Assembly (NCBI GenBank): GCA_965153455.1
Contig: OZ234502.1
Location: 11,315,495 to 11,379,494, forward strand
Direction of reading: 5' to 3'
DNA from: Sphagnum compactum
Taxonomy: Eukaryota; Bryophyta; Sphagnopsida; Sphagnales
DNA length: 64,000 nt
Positions 22,816 to 35,683 of the stretch are shown piece by piece; within the stretch, counting starts at the first letter, position 1, and each line of letters starts with the position of its first letter. A program made the position numbers and the translations under genes. A model generated the notes under the pieces. It was not told where the DNA came from. It saw only the letters and a list, made by a program, of their open reading frames with translations, and ran no database searches.

Positions 22816-24899
22816 TACCATTTTTGCTTCAAAATATTGTTGGTGTACAAATTTCTAATTATTTTAAAGATTTTATGAATATACATTGTTAGTTTTTTTT
22901 AAAATTTGGATTTGCTACGTTTTCTGCGATCATGTTTTGTGTTTTGCAGGTGGATTTGAAATAGCCAATTTACATTAATATGCAATTTTTTTTCTGCAAA
23001 GTCTCCTCCCTAAGTCTCTGTATATATATAGTATTATGAACGTGGCTATTGAACTCATGAGAAGCTCGCAGTGTTTTTTTCCTCAATAATTTTTGTCCTT
23101 TATTTACCAATAAAATCTTTGGAAATATTCACCAAGTTTTCAATATCTTGAAAAAAAATTAAATTAAATGCCCTGATGAGAAGTTGTGCATAATTGAAGC
23201 ATTTGAAGAGATCTCTGGTTTTCTCTCTTCTCTGAAATCAAGGCACAGTTTCCCATCATCGCATTGCTAGGAGTGATTTTTTTTCCAAATTTTGTTGTTT
23301 TTTGGATCAAAAATTGCAGAATTTTCTTTTCCCTAGTGTAAATTCAACCAATTTTTTTTCAAAAAATAAAAAATAAAAAACCCTGATTGGTAGGCAGCTA
23401 TTTTATTTTATTTCCTTTCCTCAAAACAACAATATGTCCCAATCTGTTGATTAGTGTGAAAATCATTGATCATGATGCACTCGTGAAGTGTAATATTATA
23501 TAAATCCTTTCCATTACCAATGAGGTCCACATAACAGAATCTTAATGAAGGTTTTTGTGTGCTATTGATTCGTGGGTTTTTTGTTTGACAATGATCAAAA
23601 TTTATGATTAAAGCAGATTCTCCTTCTTTTCTGGAGTTAGGTGCACAATTGTTAAGATTTTAGATGGAAATTTAAAGAATTAACCCTGAGAATAAATTGT
23701 GTGGAAATCCAAGTTATTGGCTGACACCTAATGCAGGGTGTTCTCTTCTCAATTTTGTGATCTAGCCAAACTGACTATCATCACAAGAAGATTTAGCCAA
23801 ATTTGGGATAATTTGGTGAAAATAGAAAATTTTACGAATACTTCTATATTTTTGCTACATGCTTGAACCAGACCATTTTTCTTTGTGTGAAATTTCACAA
23901 AAATGCTATAGGGGGAAAAAAAAAGGCCTCAGGCATGCACACTTGGTCGCATATTCCCTGTCCCGGTTTCCTAGGGAATAACTCAAAAAAGAATCAGAAA
24001 ACTTTCACTACTTTTCAACTTGGATTTTATTTTGAGGGTAAGTTTTTAAACAGTTTTTCACTTTTGGGGCAGGTTTTAGAAACCTGCCACCATTTTATGC
24101 TAAATTCTTCTTGGGATGTTCATAATTAAGAACCATTGAAATTTTTTTTTAAAAGTTTGCCTAGGCACCGAAACTTGTTTTTAAAATCTGGTGATTTTTT
24201 TCTTGAACTCAGGTGAATTAAGACCGATGTTTTTTCACAAAATAGTACCTTTGTATGCATTGAGATCGCATTTTTCAGGTAAAAAAAATGCAAATATTGA
24301 CCCAAAACAAAAACGACTGCTTTTGTCCATTGTAAATTATGGGGAAAATTTAGTAACTTTTATTTCCTACAAATGTTTTGAAAATAATTTTTTAAAAAAA
24401 AGTAGTAGTCTTTTACCTCACATTCTATATTGAAGAAATTGTTGTCTCTTCTCTTTGTAATCAAGGCTTGAAAACCTATCACCACATTGGTACCAGTATT
24501 TGTGTGTTCATTTTCTTTAAAAGACAGTAACATCTATAATATGTCCCTTTCTTTTGGCTGGTGAGAAAATGATGATCAGTATGATGATGCATGTTATGAA
24601 AAAAATAAACTTAATTAGGGTTTAAGGATATAGAATTGTGTATTATTGATCCATGGGAACTTTATGTGATGATGATGGGCATCATTTATTTGATTTCTGG
24701 TTGATTAAACTGAATTTTTCTTTTCTTGTGAGTTGGTTGCATTCACCAATGTTTTTGGTTCTACAATTGCTTAATGTTGCATCAATTTCCTCTAAGAGGG
24801 ATTCAGCATTGAATGGAAATATGTTTCTAAAACTTGTCCAAAAGGTGAAAAAAACATTAAATTAAATACCACCAAATTAAAATCCAAGTCAAAATGCGA

Positions 24900-26030
24900 C
24901 AAAAGAATTGTACATAAATTTTCTCCGAAATTTGTTGATTTTTTCCCCCAAAAAACAGGGAATGTACACCAGGGCTATCTTGAACCCCTGATGAATGATT
25001 AAATTTCATTAGGTGTGTAAACTAACACACCTAATGACATGTTGCAAGTCTACTGTCCATACAGCAAATTAGATCTGATTCAAACATTGGTAATGTAAGA
25101 AATTTTGAATACTGATTGAATTCAAGCTTGCAAGATTATTTATAAAATTATTCTCCATAAGCAAAAAACTCAAGTTACATGACTAAAAGCAAGTTTGGTT
25201 TCAAAGAAATCTGTGGACCAACTTGTCATGTTAGTCTCTATCATGTTCTTCAAATATTGTAAATCTTTCTCCATTGTTCAGCATATATCCCACTTGTCTT
25301 GACATTCCTCACTTGGGCCCTTGGTGCCTCATATGACACCTTGTTGATTGGTCATCTATATCATAATGGGGCTAAAAATGAAGTATTAAGAGCCATTTCA
25401 GTCGTAACTAGTGCTTTTTGACATATTTATAAGTCTCATAATGTAATGTAATGTTGAGAATGTGTTTTTCATTTGTCCTAGATTTTTTTTAACATATCAA
25501 TTAACATGTCGATATGTTTGAAAGTAATCCAACAAATACAAGTTATTTTTCATCACATTTTAAAATTTGTAACTAAAGCTTTTTGTGCTTGAAAATCAAT
25601 ATGACACAATGTAAAATTTGGTCATAACACAATTTAAGCACAATTGTTAAACATTGTTTCAGGGTTTTTGACCAATCATGTTCTATCACATCATCCAATG
25701 AAAATTAGTCACAACTGACTCATGAGGAATTGGCAGCTCATATTACCCTATTTTTACCCAATTTGTCATAATCTTCCTATTTAAATTTCGCATTCAACAA
25801 GCCATTAGTTGCATGGTCCAATTCAAATTTGGTTCTAGTAACTAAAGGTTGAACATGTGATTTGGTGGCCTGATCCATATCTAAAACTAGTTTTTAAAAT
25901 TTCATCCAAGATGGATTCACAATTCATCCAATTTTATTGACTTCAAATAAAACATGTAATTCTTAATGACTGAAAAAATACCCATGAAAAATATAATGAG
26001 AGATTCAAGTTGCTATACAAAAGATGTTAT
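24900..26030. other. No recognisable gene; AT-rich
   Basis: Low-complexity AT-rich DNA. I see no domain-bearing frame, RNA gene or clear repeat boundary. Confidence 0.5.
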
Positions 26031-26032
26031 GA

Positions 26033-26245
26033 TGCATAGTTGCTAAAATGGAAAATAGTAGAAAGAGGTGGAACACTAAAACATGTAAAACGCTTTTCTC
26101 CCAACATTTCTTTTAGCTAAAAATTGTCAAAATGCACCTAAGGATTTGACCTTGAGACTGCAAGCTTGAAAAAAAATTGTTTTTTCTTTTGCCAAAATTT
26201 AAGGCATCACAAGAAATTAATAGCAATGTCATCTCTCTCATCAGG
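26033..26245. repeat. Direct repeat partner of 47453-47665
   Basis: Both copies share TTGCTAAAATGGAA, AAATGCACCTAAGGATTTG and CACAAGAAATTAATAGC in the same order and strand. They diverge abruptly after CATCTCTCTCA. The other copy abuts the MULE remnant, so this may be a terminal fragment of the same element family. Confidence 0.8.
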
Positions 26246-27084
26246 ATTACCATTGAACCAAAGCTCCTCACATCACACAAGGCCATTTTGCCTGCTCCAC
26301 CTTCCTTCACCTTATGGTGTTGCTAGAATGAATGTTTCATCACAACATGTTGCCATGTAGCTTACAAGCTTGTAAAACCAAGTTGCAACTAAGGGACTAC
26401 AATGAAAGGGGTTTTTTGATTTGTAAAATCAAAGTGCACACCTAAAACTTTCATGGCAGAATCTTTCCAAGATAATGAATGGATTTCACTTGTTCAAGTT
26501 CATGTGAATTTTTGGAGCTAAATTGATTCCAAAAAGTTGTGCTAGAAGATGACATTCAACAATAATGGAATTTGGTGGCTTCACAAGTTTAAAAAATATA
26601 CAACAATGAATCAATACCGTGATTCTATAAGTATTATAATGAATTTCTTTTGTGTTCCAATTATTAAAATTTGGTCTCCAAACTCCTACCCATAACAAAA
26701 CAAATTGAAATGTGTGTAAACTTCAAAGTCAAGTTTCAATGTTTTTGGTTTTTTTGTGTTTAATTTTTTTTTAGCTCAAAGGGAATTTGGAGTTTATAAC
26801 TCGTGTATCATGTTGACAATTGTTTTCTACTCTTAAGTTGCCTTTCAAGACACATGTGTTTACAAATATATTTGGCATGTTTGTTTTTAAGTTCAATTTG
26901 TATTGTCAATGTGTGACTGCCAACAATTACATTTCAACCTAAAACACATAGGTGCACACAAGATATTTTGTACATACTTGTTACCTTTTTTTCTACTTGA
27001 AAACGAGAGTTTTTATTTTTTTTTGAACTTCTAGCCTTCCTCTAGCATTTAAAAATAAATAAAACTTTTAATTTTTTTCATGGG

Positions 27085-27930
27085 CATCTCTATTTTCCTC
27101 TACTGACGCGCTCCTAAGTCCCTTGTTGAACCCACTTGAGGGTTCAACTATGTAGAGTTGCGGAAAGTTGGGACTTTGGGGCCGCTCCCGACTTCCAGCA
27201 CTAAAGAGGGGTAGAGGGGCGTGCTAGAAGTCTCGGGATTAGACTAGGAAGAGGGACTAGATTATCAAGCTTGAATTTGCATCCAAAAACCAACCACAAG
27301 AGGGTTAGTTAGCATTCGGGAACACCCTTGGGTGTTGGGACAAGCCACGGGCACTTTGGACTACTTGATTCACCACGGCCCGGACTCGGGGGAAGCCACC
27401 ACCTTCCCCCATATAGTATACTCTGCAGCTCTCCGCCGAGGCTACATCCGAATGGCACTTTTTCCCGGGACTCCCAAGTTGGAGTCCCGAAATTGTCCCG
27501 GGTTGGAGTCCCGGAACTTTGGGAGCTTGTATCTCCCAGCTCCGACCTCCGATCGGAGTGAGGTCTAAACCAAAGTTGTAGCCCTCTTCGAGAGCTTTCC
27601 AACGCCATGTCGCACTCCTTCAGGCGACGTCGGAAAAGGGTCGATTCCCGACTTTTAGTGGTCGGGAGTCAAACTGCCAGTTTGACTCCCGGCCCTTCTT
27701 TTGCCCATAACTTGAGCTGCAGATGTCCAAATTGCCAATGCGAGGGCATTTTAGACATCTACACTTCAAGAACTTTCCATTGATATAAAAAACACCCAAA
27801 GGCGAGGTGTTTTGACCCCCTGTAATCGCTTCTGAAGTTTCGGGAGTCCCGGAGGACTCCAACTTCCCACCTTTGGGAGTGTGGGCTTCACCCTCACACT
27901 TAGCCCAAAGTGGGGTTGCGACATCTACTG
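27085..27930. mobile_element. GC-rich LTR-like block (possible solo LTR)
   Basis: Base composition rises sharply against the AT-rich flanks. The block repeats the word TTGGAGTCCCG in both orientations and contains GTTGTAGCCCTCTTCGAGAG followed by CTTTCCAACGCC, a phrase I associate with plant LTR retroelements. I see no gag or pol frames, primer-binding site or certain TG...CA borders, so the ends are approximate. Frames of 77-99 codons crossing it on both strands are composition effects. Confidence 0.45.
27663..27691. other. Perfect 14-bp inverted repeat with 1-nt spacer
   Basis: CGGGAGTCAAACTG is followed by one C and then its exact reverse complement. It lies inside the GC-rich LTR-like block, where related CCCGACT/GGGAGTC words recur. 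Confidence 0.85.
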
Positions 27931-28295
27931 TCTCAAAACAATTTGTGTCATATCATTTGAACTTGAAAAAGTATCCCCAACAATAACGTCACTTTTCAAA
28001 GGGTTGGGGATGATTTTACTTATGAAAAGAAACTCAATTAACCAAAAAGATTATATTATAATGTTCACCACATCCACATGAGGTGCTTAAAAAAACCAAA
28101 TACTTACAAAAACATTTCACCTACTAGTACTTGAATTTTATTTTTCAAATTTCACAAATTTTAAATCCAATTCAAGTACTTGCAAATACTTTAAAATAAC
28201 ATGATTATAACGATTTAACTTTTGAAGTCCATGTAAACAAGAGTTAATAAATAATGTACTTTTGAAATAATAGTATACCCCATAAAATCATCTAT

Positions 28296-28595
28296 TTGTT
28301 GGTGCTTTTATTCAAAGACCCCTATATTTTGTTGCTTACACTACTTTTTGTGTATAACTTACCATGTTTTCACCCAAATGGCTTAGGTTATCATACCTCA
28401 TATATCAATCCCAAGAAATTTCAAATTCAAGCTTTTTTTCATGTTGTTGAGTCTATCAAAAATCAAAATAAATCAATCCTTGAGTTGGATGTTTTAGAAT
28501 CCGAACTTAATGTTATGTATTTTAAAAAACATGTTGGGTTCAAGACTTGTTTAATAATTGGAATTGATATGACAAATTACATTCAAAAGCAATAA
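28296..28595 (+). other. Unrecognised 99-codon open frame
   Basis: The frame is open from ATG but AT-driven, rich in Leu, Phe, Ile and Lys, with no motif I recognise and no family relative in the window. A chance frame or degraded element fragment is more likely than a gene. Confidence 0.15.
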
Positions 28596-28689
28596 CTTGA
28601 ATACTTCTTATACCTATGATTCAATTTTGTCAAATTTAGCCCTAATCCTTGATTTATAATTCTACAAAACCTTACATGTGGATTAAGGT

Positions 28690-31660
28690 CATTATAAGGT
28701 ATATTCAATTAATGAAAATGTTAATTGGGTACAAGTATGCATCTAAAAGCCAAAAACCATGTTAGATAGTGATGAAAACTATGAATTATTTTACATTTTT
28801 TTTCCCTTGACATTTTAAAGTTATGTTAATCAGGTGCAGGTAGACACAAAGGAGCCAACATGATTATTTTACAAAAGGACTCTAAGTCTTTTTAAAATGT
28901 TTTTCACTTTTTTAGATGAAAGAAGTTTTGACTAAAATCTTTTGCAACTTGTTATTAAAAATACACATAGTTGCCCTAATAAATCATATGTTTTGTGTTA
29001 ATCATTTTTGAATAAATATCAATTTTTCAAAGTGTGTAAATTTTGTCAAATTCATGTTTCATCTTGAGAATTTCTCATAATTTTGAATCATGCCAAAATA
29101 TGCTAGAATTACTTTAAGTTTTTGTTTCTTGTATCATAAACTATAATTTTGTTTTGTATGTCATGCACTTTGGGCATATTCATACCATTTTTTGACCACA
29201 AGACTCAAGGACTTTGGTTTTATTATCTTCCAAATATAAAATCTAAATGGAATAAATTTAAGTGAAAAATATTGGATAATTCAAATTATGATAATCATGG
29301 TGGTGGTGATTTTTCACATGCGTATGTAATTATGCATAAATATTTTGGTAAAAAACCAGAAACATAAAAAATGAATACATAATTTTTTATACAATTTAAC
29401 ATGTTTTCTTGCACATTTTGCTAACACTTGAAGCCACAAATTCTAAGCTTAGTGAAAACAAAAAATCAACCAAATTGGAAAAAAAAAAAAATCATTTTCC
29501 TTGTTGCCCTTTCAAAATTGACTTTGTAACCTTCAAAATTCTCATATTGTATAATATTTATCCATGAAAGAAAATTGAAGTCAATTAAATTGTTTAATAC
29601 ATTCATTTTGATTCCTTAAAGATGAAAATTACACTTAAAACAAGGACTCGAATTATTTAAATTGATTTAAAAGGACATCTATATTATATCAAATTTATTT
29701 TTGGATTTATTTTATTAGATTAACATGATATCATTCTAATTAATCATATACCAATCCACTATAATCATGAAATAATAAATGTAATGAAAATCAAAAATAG
29801 TCCTTTGTAAAAAAAATTCGTTAGACCGTCCTTTTGGGTATTTTGATTGTGAATATGGCCCTTGACACCCCATTTACATGTGGTAAAGGATTCTTGGAAA
29901 TAGAAAATTTTAAAAAATATTTTGAATTTTTAAAAGTTTCAAATTCCATATCTTTAAATTATGAATGTTTTTGAATGTGGGTAATAGGTTACTATCATCT
30001 AAATTTTTTCACCATCAAAATTACATTGTTATTACAATAGTCCTTTTCCTAGTCCTTTGTAAAATTGATGACAATTTGAGGCAGGGGTGGTTGCAAAGTA
30101 AGGTGGATCAATTCTGACAAATAAATGACCCATAAAAAGTCCATTTGGTAGTGTTAAAATTGTAGTCTATTATGATATCATTGTTTAAGTGGGGGATTAA
30201 ATGTGGTTAATGAGATAATAAAGATTTATGGATAAAAGCCCAACTACACAACTCTTTAACATGCATATTAAAGAAAAATAAAATTGAAATCCATCAAAAA
30301 ATGAATATGATATGGACTTTTGAAAATAAAATCCATTTTTATACATTTAAAGTCCATATTTTCTTTAGGGTTAAAGTTTTTTGAACAATTTTTTTGCAAT
30401 TTCTATGTCACTTTTGCTTTAATATATCATAGATTGGGTCCCTATAAAATAACTTAAACAAAATTCATAAACAAAAATGTATTTGTATCAAGCCATAAAC
30501 AAAAGACTGGTCCATATTTTTTCAACTTCAAAAGTTCAATATTCTATATTTGGAGAATATATGTTATAATCTTTTATGTAGATGTTTTTTTATTCAAGTT
30601 GAAAATCTTAATTCAATGGAAATTTTGACATAATGATGACGTTATGGCATGTTAATGACATGTTGATGCATGACATTCTAACACAACGTGCAATGTGATG
30701 CAAAAAGTGGTCCACCTTCGCTTGCACCCACCCACAACACATATTCAACTTGTTCAAACATCCTTTACTAAAACTAAAACCAAAAATTTAATTTAATGAA
30801 TTTTTAATTTGAATCCCTCAAGATTCATATTAGTCATTTAGCACAACTTGGAATGATTAACATAACTTTTAAATGTAAAAAAGTTCACAATTTTCATCAC
30901 TATTTGACATGGTTTTTGGCTTTTATGTGTGTACCTGCACCCAATCATTCCAAGTTGTGTTAAATGACTAATATGAATGTTGAAAAATTCGAATTAAAAA
31001 TTCATTAAATTAAATTTTGGGTTTTGGTTTTAATAAAGGACGTTTAAACTTGAATAGGTGTTGTGTCAGATTGTGGTTAATTTTACAAAAGATTAGGTAA
31101 AGGACTATTTTCAATAAAATATTTTTGATAGTTAAAAAGTTAGATGATAATAACCCACTAGCCATTAGCCACATTCGAAAAACAATCACAATTAAAAATA
31201 TCTAGAATTTGAAAATTTTAAAAATTCAAAGTATTTTAAAAATTTCAAAAGTCTTTCACCACATGTAAATGGGGTGTAATGTGCACATTGAGATTCCAAA
31301 AAAAACTGTAGTTTATGACACAAGAAAGAAAAAAGAGTAGAACTAGCATATTTTGGTATGATTCAAAATTATGGTAAATTTTCAAGATGAGGCATAGAAT
31401 TTGGCAAAATTTACACACTTTGAAAAATTCATATTTATTCAACAATGATTAACACAAAACAAGTGATCTATTAGGGCATTTATATGTATTTTTAATAACA
31501 AGTTGCAAAAGACTTCATTCAAAAATTCTTTCATATGAAAAAGTGAAAAAAGGATTAAAAATGATTCATAGTCCTTTTGTGAAGTAATCCCATTGGCTCC
31601 TTTGTGTGTATTTGCACCCAATCACATAACATTAGCTTCAAAGTCAATAAACACTAAAAG
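28690..31660. mobile_element. Large nested inverted-repeat (foldback-like) region
   Basis: The right part, about 31020-31660, in reverse complement matches 28800-29180 and then 29845-30080. Shared words include ACACAAAGGAGCC, ATAACAAGTTGCAAAAG (right arm) and CCCCATTTACATGTGGT. The left arm has about 650 bp with no counterpart on the right. Within it sits a tighter hairpin at 30733-31065, and its loop in turn matches 28725-28790 inverted. No transposase is visible. Confidence 0.65.
30733..31065. repeat. Hairpin of two ~125-bp inverted arms
   Basis: Arms at 30733-30857 and 30943-31065 are reverse complements with few mismatches, sharing TTTAATTTAATGAATTTTTA and CACAACTTGGAATGATT. The spacer is about 85 bp. 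A transcript would fold into a long double-stranded stem, a possible small-RNA source. Confidence 0.8.
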
Positions 31661-34600
31661 TTTTGTAAGAAGTGATGGAGTTTTAATGTGAGACAACTTT
31701 CCAAAATATTGTAAAAGTAAAGAAGGTTGTGTATGGAGGACTATATTTGCATGTGTAAATTTTGTAAAAGATGCAATGTTGAGCTAAGGTGGTAAAGGTA
31801 GATATTCATTTTTAATAACAGAGGTGAGTGGAAAAGCATCGTGATGTGGGGTAAAAGTTGTTGCATACTTGATAACATAAATTTTGCAAAATGTTCAAAT
31901 AGGAAAGGGATGGAAGGCAACAACAAAGTTGGAGTTGCACATGAAGTGATGGAAGGTAATGAACAAAATGTGCATAGGATATGAAGAACTCTAAAGATGC
32001 ATGATCATTAACAACATTGCAAAGTTGGAATAACTTTTGGATCCAACATCTCAAAGTACCCAACACCTTCATATTTTTCATTTCTTTTGCAACCTTACTC
32101 CATTGCAAGCACTACAAAGCCACAATGAGAATCAAACTTGTTGTAGCCATGATGGAGTATAAGAACTTGATCTATGCCTTTTTTTGTAAAAAAATTTAAT
32201 TGATTTTCAATGTTGACATTCAATGTTTCTTTTATCAATTTTGAAATGTAACTAAAGTGGCAATGATCCATAAGAAGATTTAGCCAAATTTAGCTACAAA
32301 ATAATTATGAATTTATCTTCTAGACATCCTTTTATATTTTTTGCAACATCCCTATTTGAACTATGCATAGAGATCTAGCAATTTTATATAATTTTCAATA
32401 TAGTTTTTGGCTACATATAACCAACAAAAAGGTCAATTTGTTGAGAAGGTGGCATTTTCATGTTAGTTGCATTTAAAACTAATATTAACTAGTCATTTCT
32501 GCATGTCAATTTCAATTTCACCTTTGATTAATATTAGCCATTTATAAGGTTCTGACTTAACAATGCATGTCGACCAACCATTAAATTTAAAGTTCAAGAT
32601 CAAAGCATTTGGTGCATTGGATCAAGTTGATACATGCCCTTGAATTAAAAAAAATTCTATCTTTGAAATGCAACTTGTTTCCACACCTTCACAACACATA
32701 TTTGACACACACATTTCCATCATGGAATTAAATAATGAATAAAAAAAACTTTCCATTCCATTACCGAAAACCCAAAAGGTTTGCATATTATCATATGCAC
32801 ACTTGGTAGTGGAAAAATATTCTTTATGAAATTATACACCATACAACATTTTCAATTACTTGGCCAAAATATACTATTATCAGTGACAACAAGTGTTATA
32901 ACATTTCATTTGAATTCAATTGCAACTATAGTACACATTGCATTTTGAATTTTAACACAAAGATATTTGTCCATCCTTCATGAACCTAGTAATGTCATGG
33001 AACACCTCAAAAACAAACATGTCATAATCATTAATAAAATGTCAATGATGACCAACACCAAATTGTATGTAGTTGAACAATGACTAAAACAATCAATGCT
33101 TCTTGAAAACATATTTCCATTTGAAACAAAACTCATATTACTTCTTGGACACCTTGCCCAACTACCACCAATTTGTAAACATACTATTTGAAAAAATGAC
33201 ATATTATACAAAAGTTGCCACATTAAATATGTCTCATGTTGGAAAACAACAAAATAACATTTTTTTATTCATTTCTATGTGTCATGTTACAAATCCTAAA
33301 TACTTGCAATTCTTCAACCTTGTACATGAAAAAAAAACAAAAAACAAAACAAATTCAAACAATTTTATCACAATGTTTTGTAAATAAACAAAAATACATT
33401 CTGAAATGGATGCAATTACAACAATTCTTTCTACACCATAAAACAAATGTTGAAGAATATAATAATATTATGTTACACAAACAATTCTCAATCATAGAAA
33501 TATATCAAGTAAAAATAGACACAAAATTTGCTACAAACATTGAACACTTTGAACCATGGTTAAATGACAAGTACTTTAATCACATAAACAAGATTGTTAT
33601 AGGTGCATTAATCATGTTCATTAAGAATGTTAACACATGAAAAGGAACTCTAAATGGTGCAATTATAATTATCACATCTATCATTTATGATCCTCAAAAC
33701 AATGTTATAACTATAAAAGTTCAACTAATATATTTTTTAAAAATATTTAAAAAAAACTTTCATGACTTCAACATGTAAATAAGTCCAAAACATATATATG
33801 TCTAGCTATATATATATATCACATTCCAAATTACAAATTTATTGTCACGCATATCAAAAGCTTGTCACTAAAATAATTCCTTTAATTTTAAATACACCTA
33901 ATAGAAGTATTGTTCCATTACAATCACTTCATATTTAAAATGTTCATATGAAAGTTTGTATGTATAGGTTGTTTTCGCATGTATTTCATGTGGTTACATG
34001 CCTATTGGATGACTAATATGGTGCTATCCAACTCTCCCATTATAATTACCAATGTTGCACATTGAACTCACTTCTTGCCACAATCTTCATGAGTTCCAAA
34101 TTCCAAACACTCCATCTTCCATTTTCATAAACTTATTTAGTTTTATTAAATTTCTACTTTACATTAGCATTGGGTTTTTTTATTGTAGGAATTATAAAAC
34201 ACTTCTATGACACTTACACATTAAGACCAAGATAATTGATCTTAGATGGTTTCATTTTTGTGAATGTCATGTTATAAACAAATATGGATTTAAGCCAATG
34301 GCACATTTCCTATATGTGATGCCCATCTTATACTTGGGTGAAAGTATCTTTGGGTGGTACCATTAGGAATGTCACATCTTGATTTTCCTGGACCCATCAA
34401 ACTTTGAAAAATCATAGGAAACACTTAGATAAATATTTTCATAATTTTTTTTAATGAGTACATTTAGGTTCTGTAGATTTTGAAATTTTAATAATATAAA
34501 GAATATTGTGTGTATTGATGTACCTAATCATTGCATTTAGAAAAGGTTTTAAGAATGTCACACTAGTTTCTTTCCTTGAACTTTTTGATTAGGAACACAA

Positions 34601-35683
34601 ATTTGAAATATGATTTGAAAATCTTTTTTGGAATTTTTTCCTAAGGTAATTTGGAAGTCATTTTATTTTTAGATTCTTATTAGGCAATTAATTGAGTAAG
34701 TATAATTTAGTTATGAATTTTCAAAGTTAAAGTTATCAATTTCCAAAAGGACCATTTTCATTAGGAATAGAAAATTTTAAAATTCCAAAATAGATCAAGC
34801 CATATATTAGTGCATGTAATTATTAAACATGGGAAAAAATATATATATAGTTATGAAAACATTTAAAGTAAAGGGCCCAAGAAAATGATTTGACCATTTT
34901 TTATTTCATTACCATTCCTTGAGGTGGTTCTTAATGGTACAATCCAAAGATGGTTTTGCCCACTTTTCTCAAGGTTTTGTTTAGGTCTTTTACAACCTTC
35001 AAATTAATGAAAGGCTACTCTCAACCCATATCATATTTTCGTCAACACATTTTGAAAACATCAAACACATGTTCTTAAAATAAAGACATGTCTCCTATTT
35101 ATTTCATTTTACAAACTTAAAGGCTCAAAAAAGAAATTTATTATTTTCTCTTCTTTCTAATTTGGAGATTATTGCTCCACTTGCCAAACACTAAAATAAA
35201 AATGCAAATTTTTGATTTCAAAAAAATTTGTTTTTTCTTTTCTTCAAAATTAATATTTTAACTAGATCTTCATCTCGAATGAAGAATTATATTATATTTT
35301 AGCAGCATGCTGCAACTCACTATTTTAACCTACTATTTAAATCTAATGATTTCAAAAAACAATTCCTCAAAATTAGGTGATTTCTGGCTTTTTTTCAAAG
35401 AGAACCTTTGTATGAGTGACCTTGATTTTGTTTTTGTCACCAGGCTACAAAATAATTTCACCAAAAGAGTAAACATGTTGTTTCGGTTGCAACAGATTTT
35501 GATACTAAAGTTCCTCCTCTAATGAAATCAATAGGGAATGTAGTCAGATGACTTAATAATGTTTTGACTTGAAATTAACATGGAAAAAATATTTGGAAAG
35601 ATGATGTTAAAAATTCAGTTGAGAATGAATTATTTTCTCAAATGTTACCACTTCACCAAAACAAAACATCCATTGTCAAATAG
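31661..35683. other. No recognisable gene; AT-rich
   Basis: Several frames of 60-134 codons exist (the longest at 33236-33640, plus strand). All are AT-driven, without motifs I can name, and overlap frames of similar length. Around 32260-32400 is a fragment of the repeat carrying AGATTTAGCCAAATTT, also near 23790 and 44600. Confidence 0.45.

Larger units (their letters stand above)
18922..24730. repeat. Older duplicate of the PAH locus, copy C
   Basis: From the PAH-d leader through about 22640 it is collinear with 7340-10640. After a gap it holds a type II leader (22676-22815), then sequence related to copy B (41580-42330 and 43160-43350) up to about 24730. Divergence is far greater than between A and B. 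The part carrying the 95-bp array and a PAH-c gene is absent. Confidence 0.7.

Noticed and set aside
27309-27862. Frames of 77-99 codons in the GC-rich block
   Set aside because: Open on several frames and strands because stop codons are rare at high GC; no domain.
33236-33640. 134-codon frame in AT-rich DNA
   Set aside because: Composition-driven, overlaps another frame, no family motif; I could not link it to hAT or other transposases.
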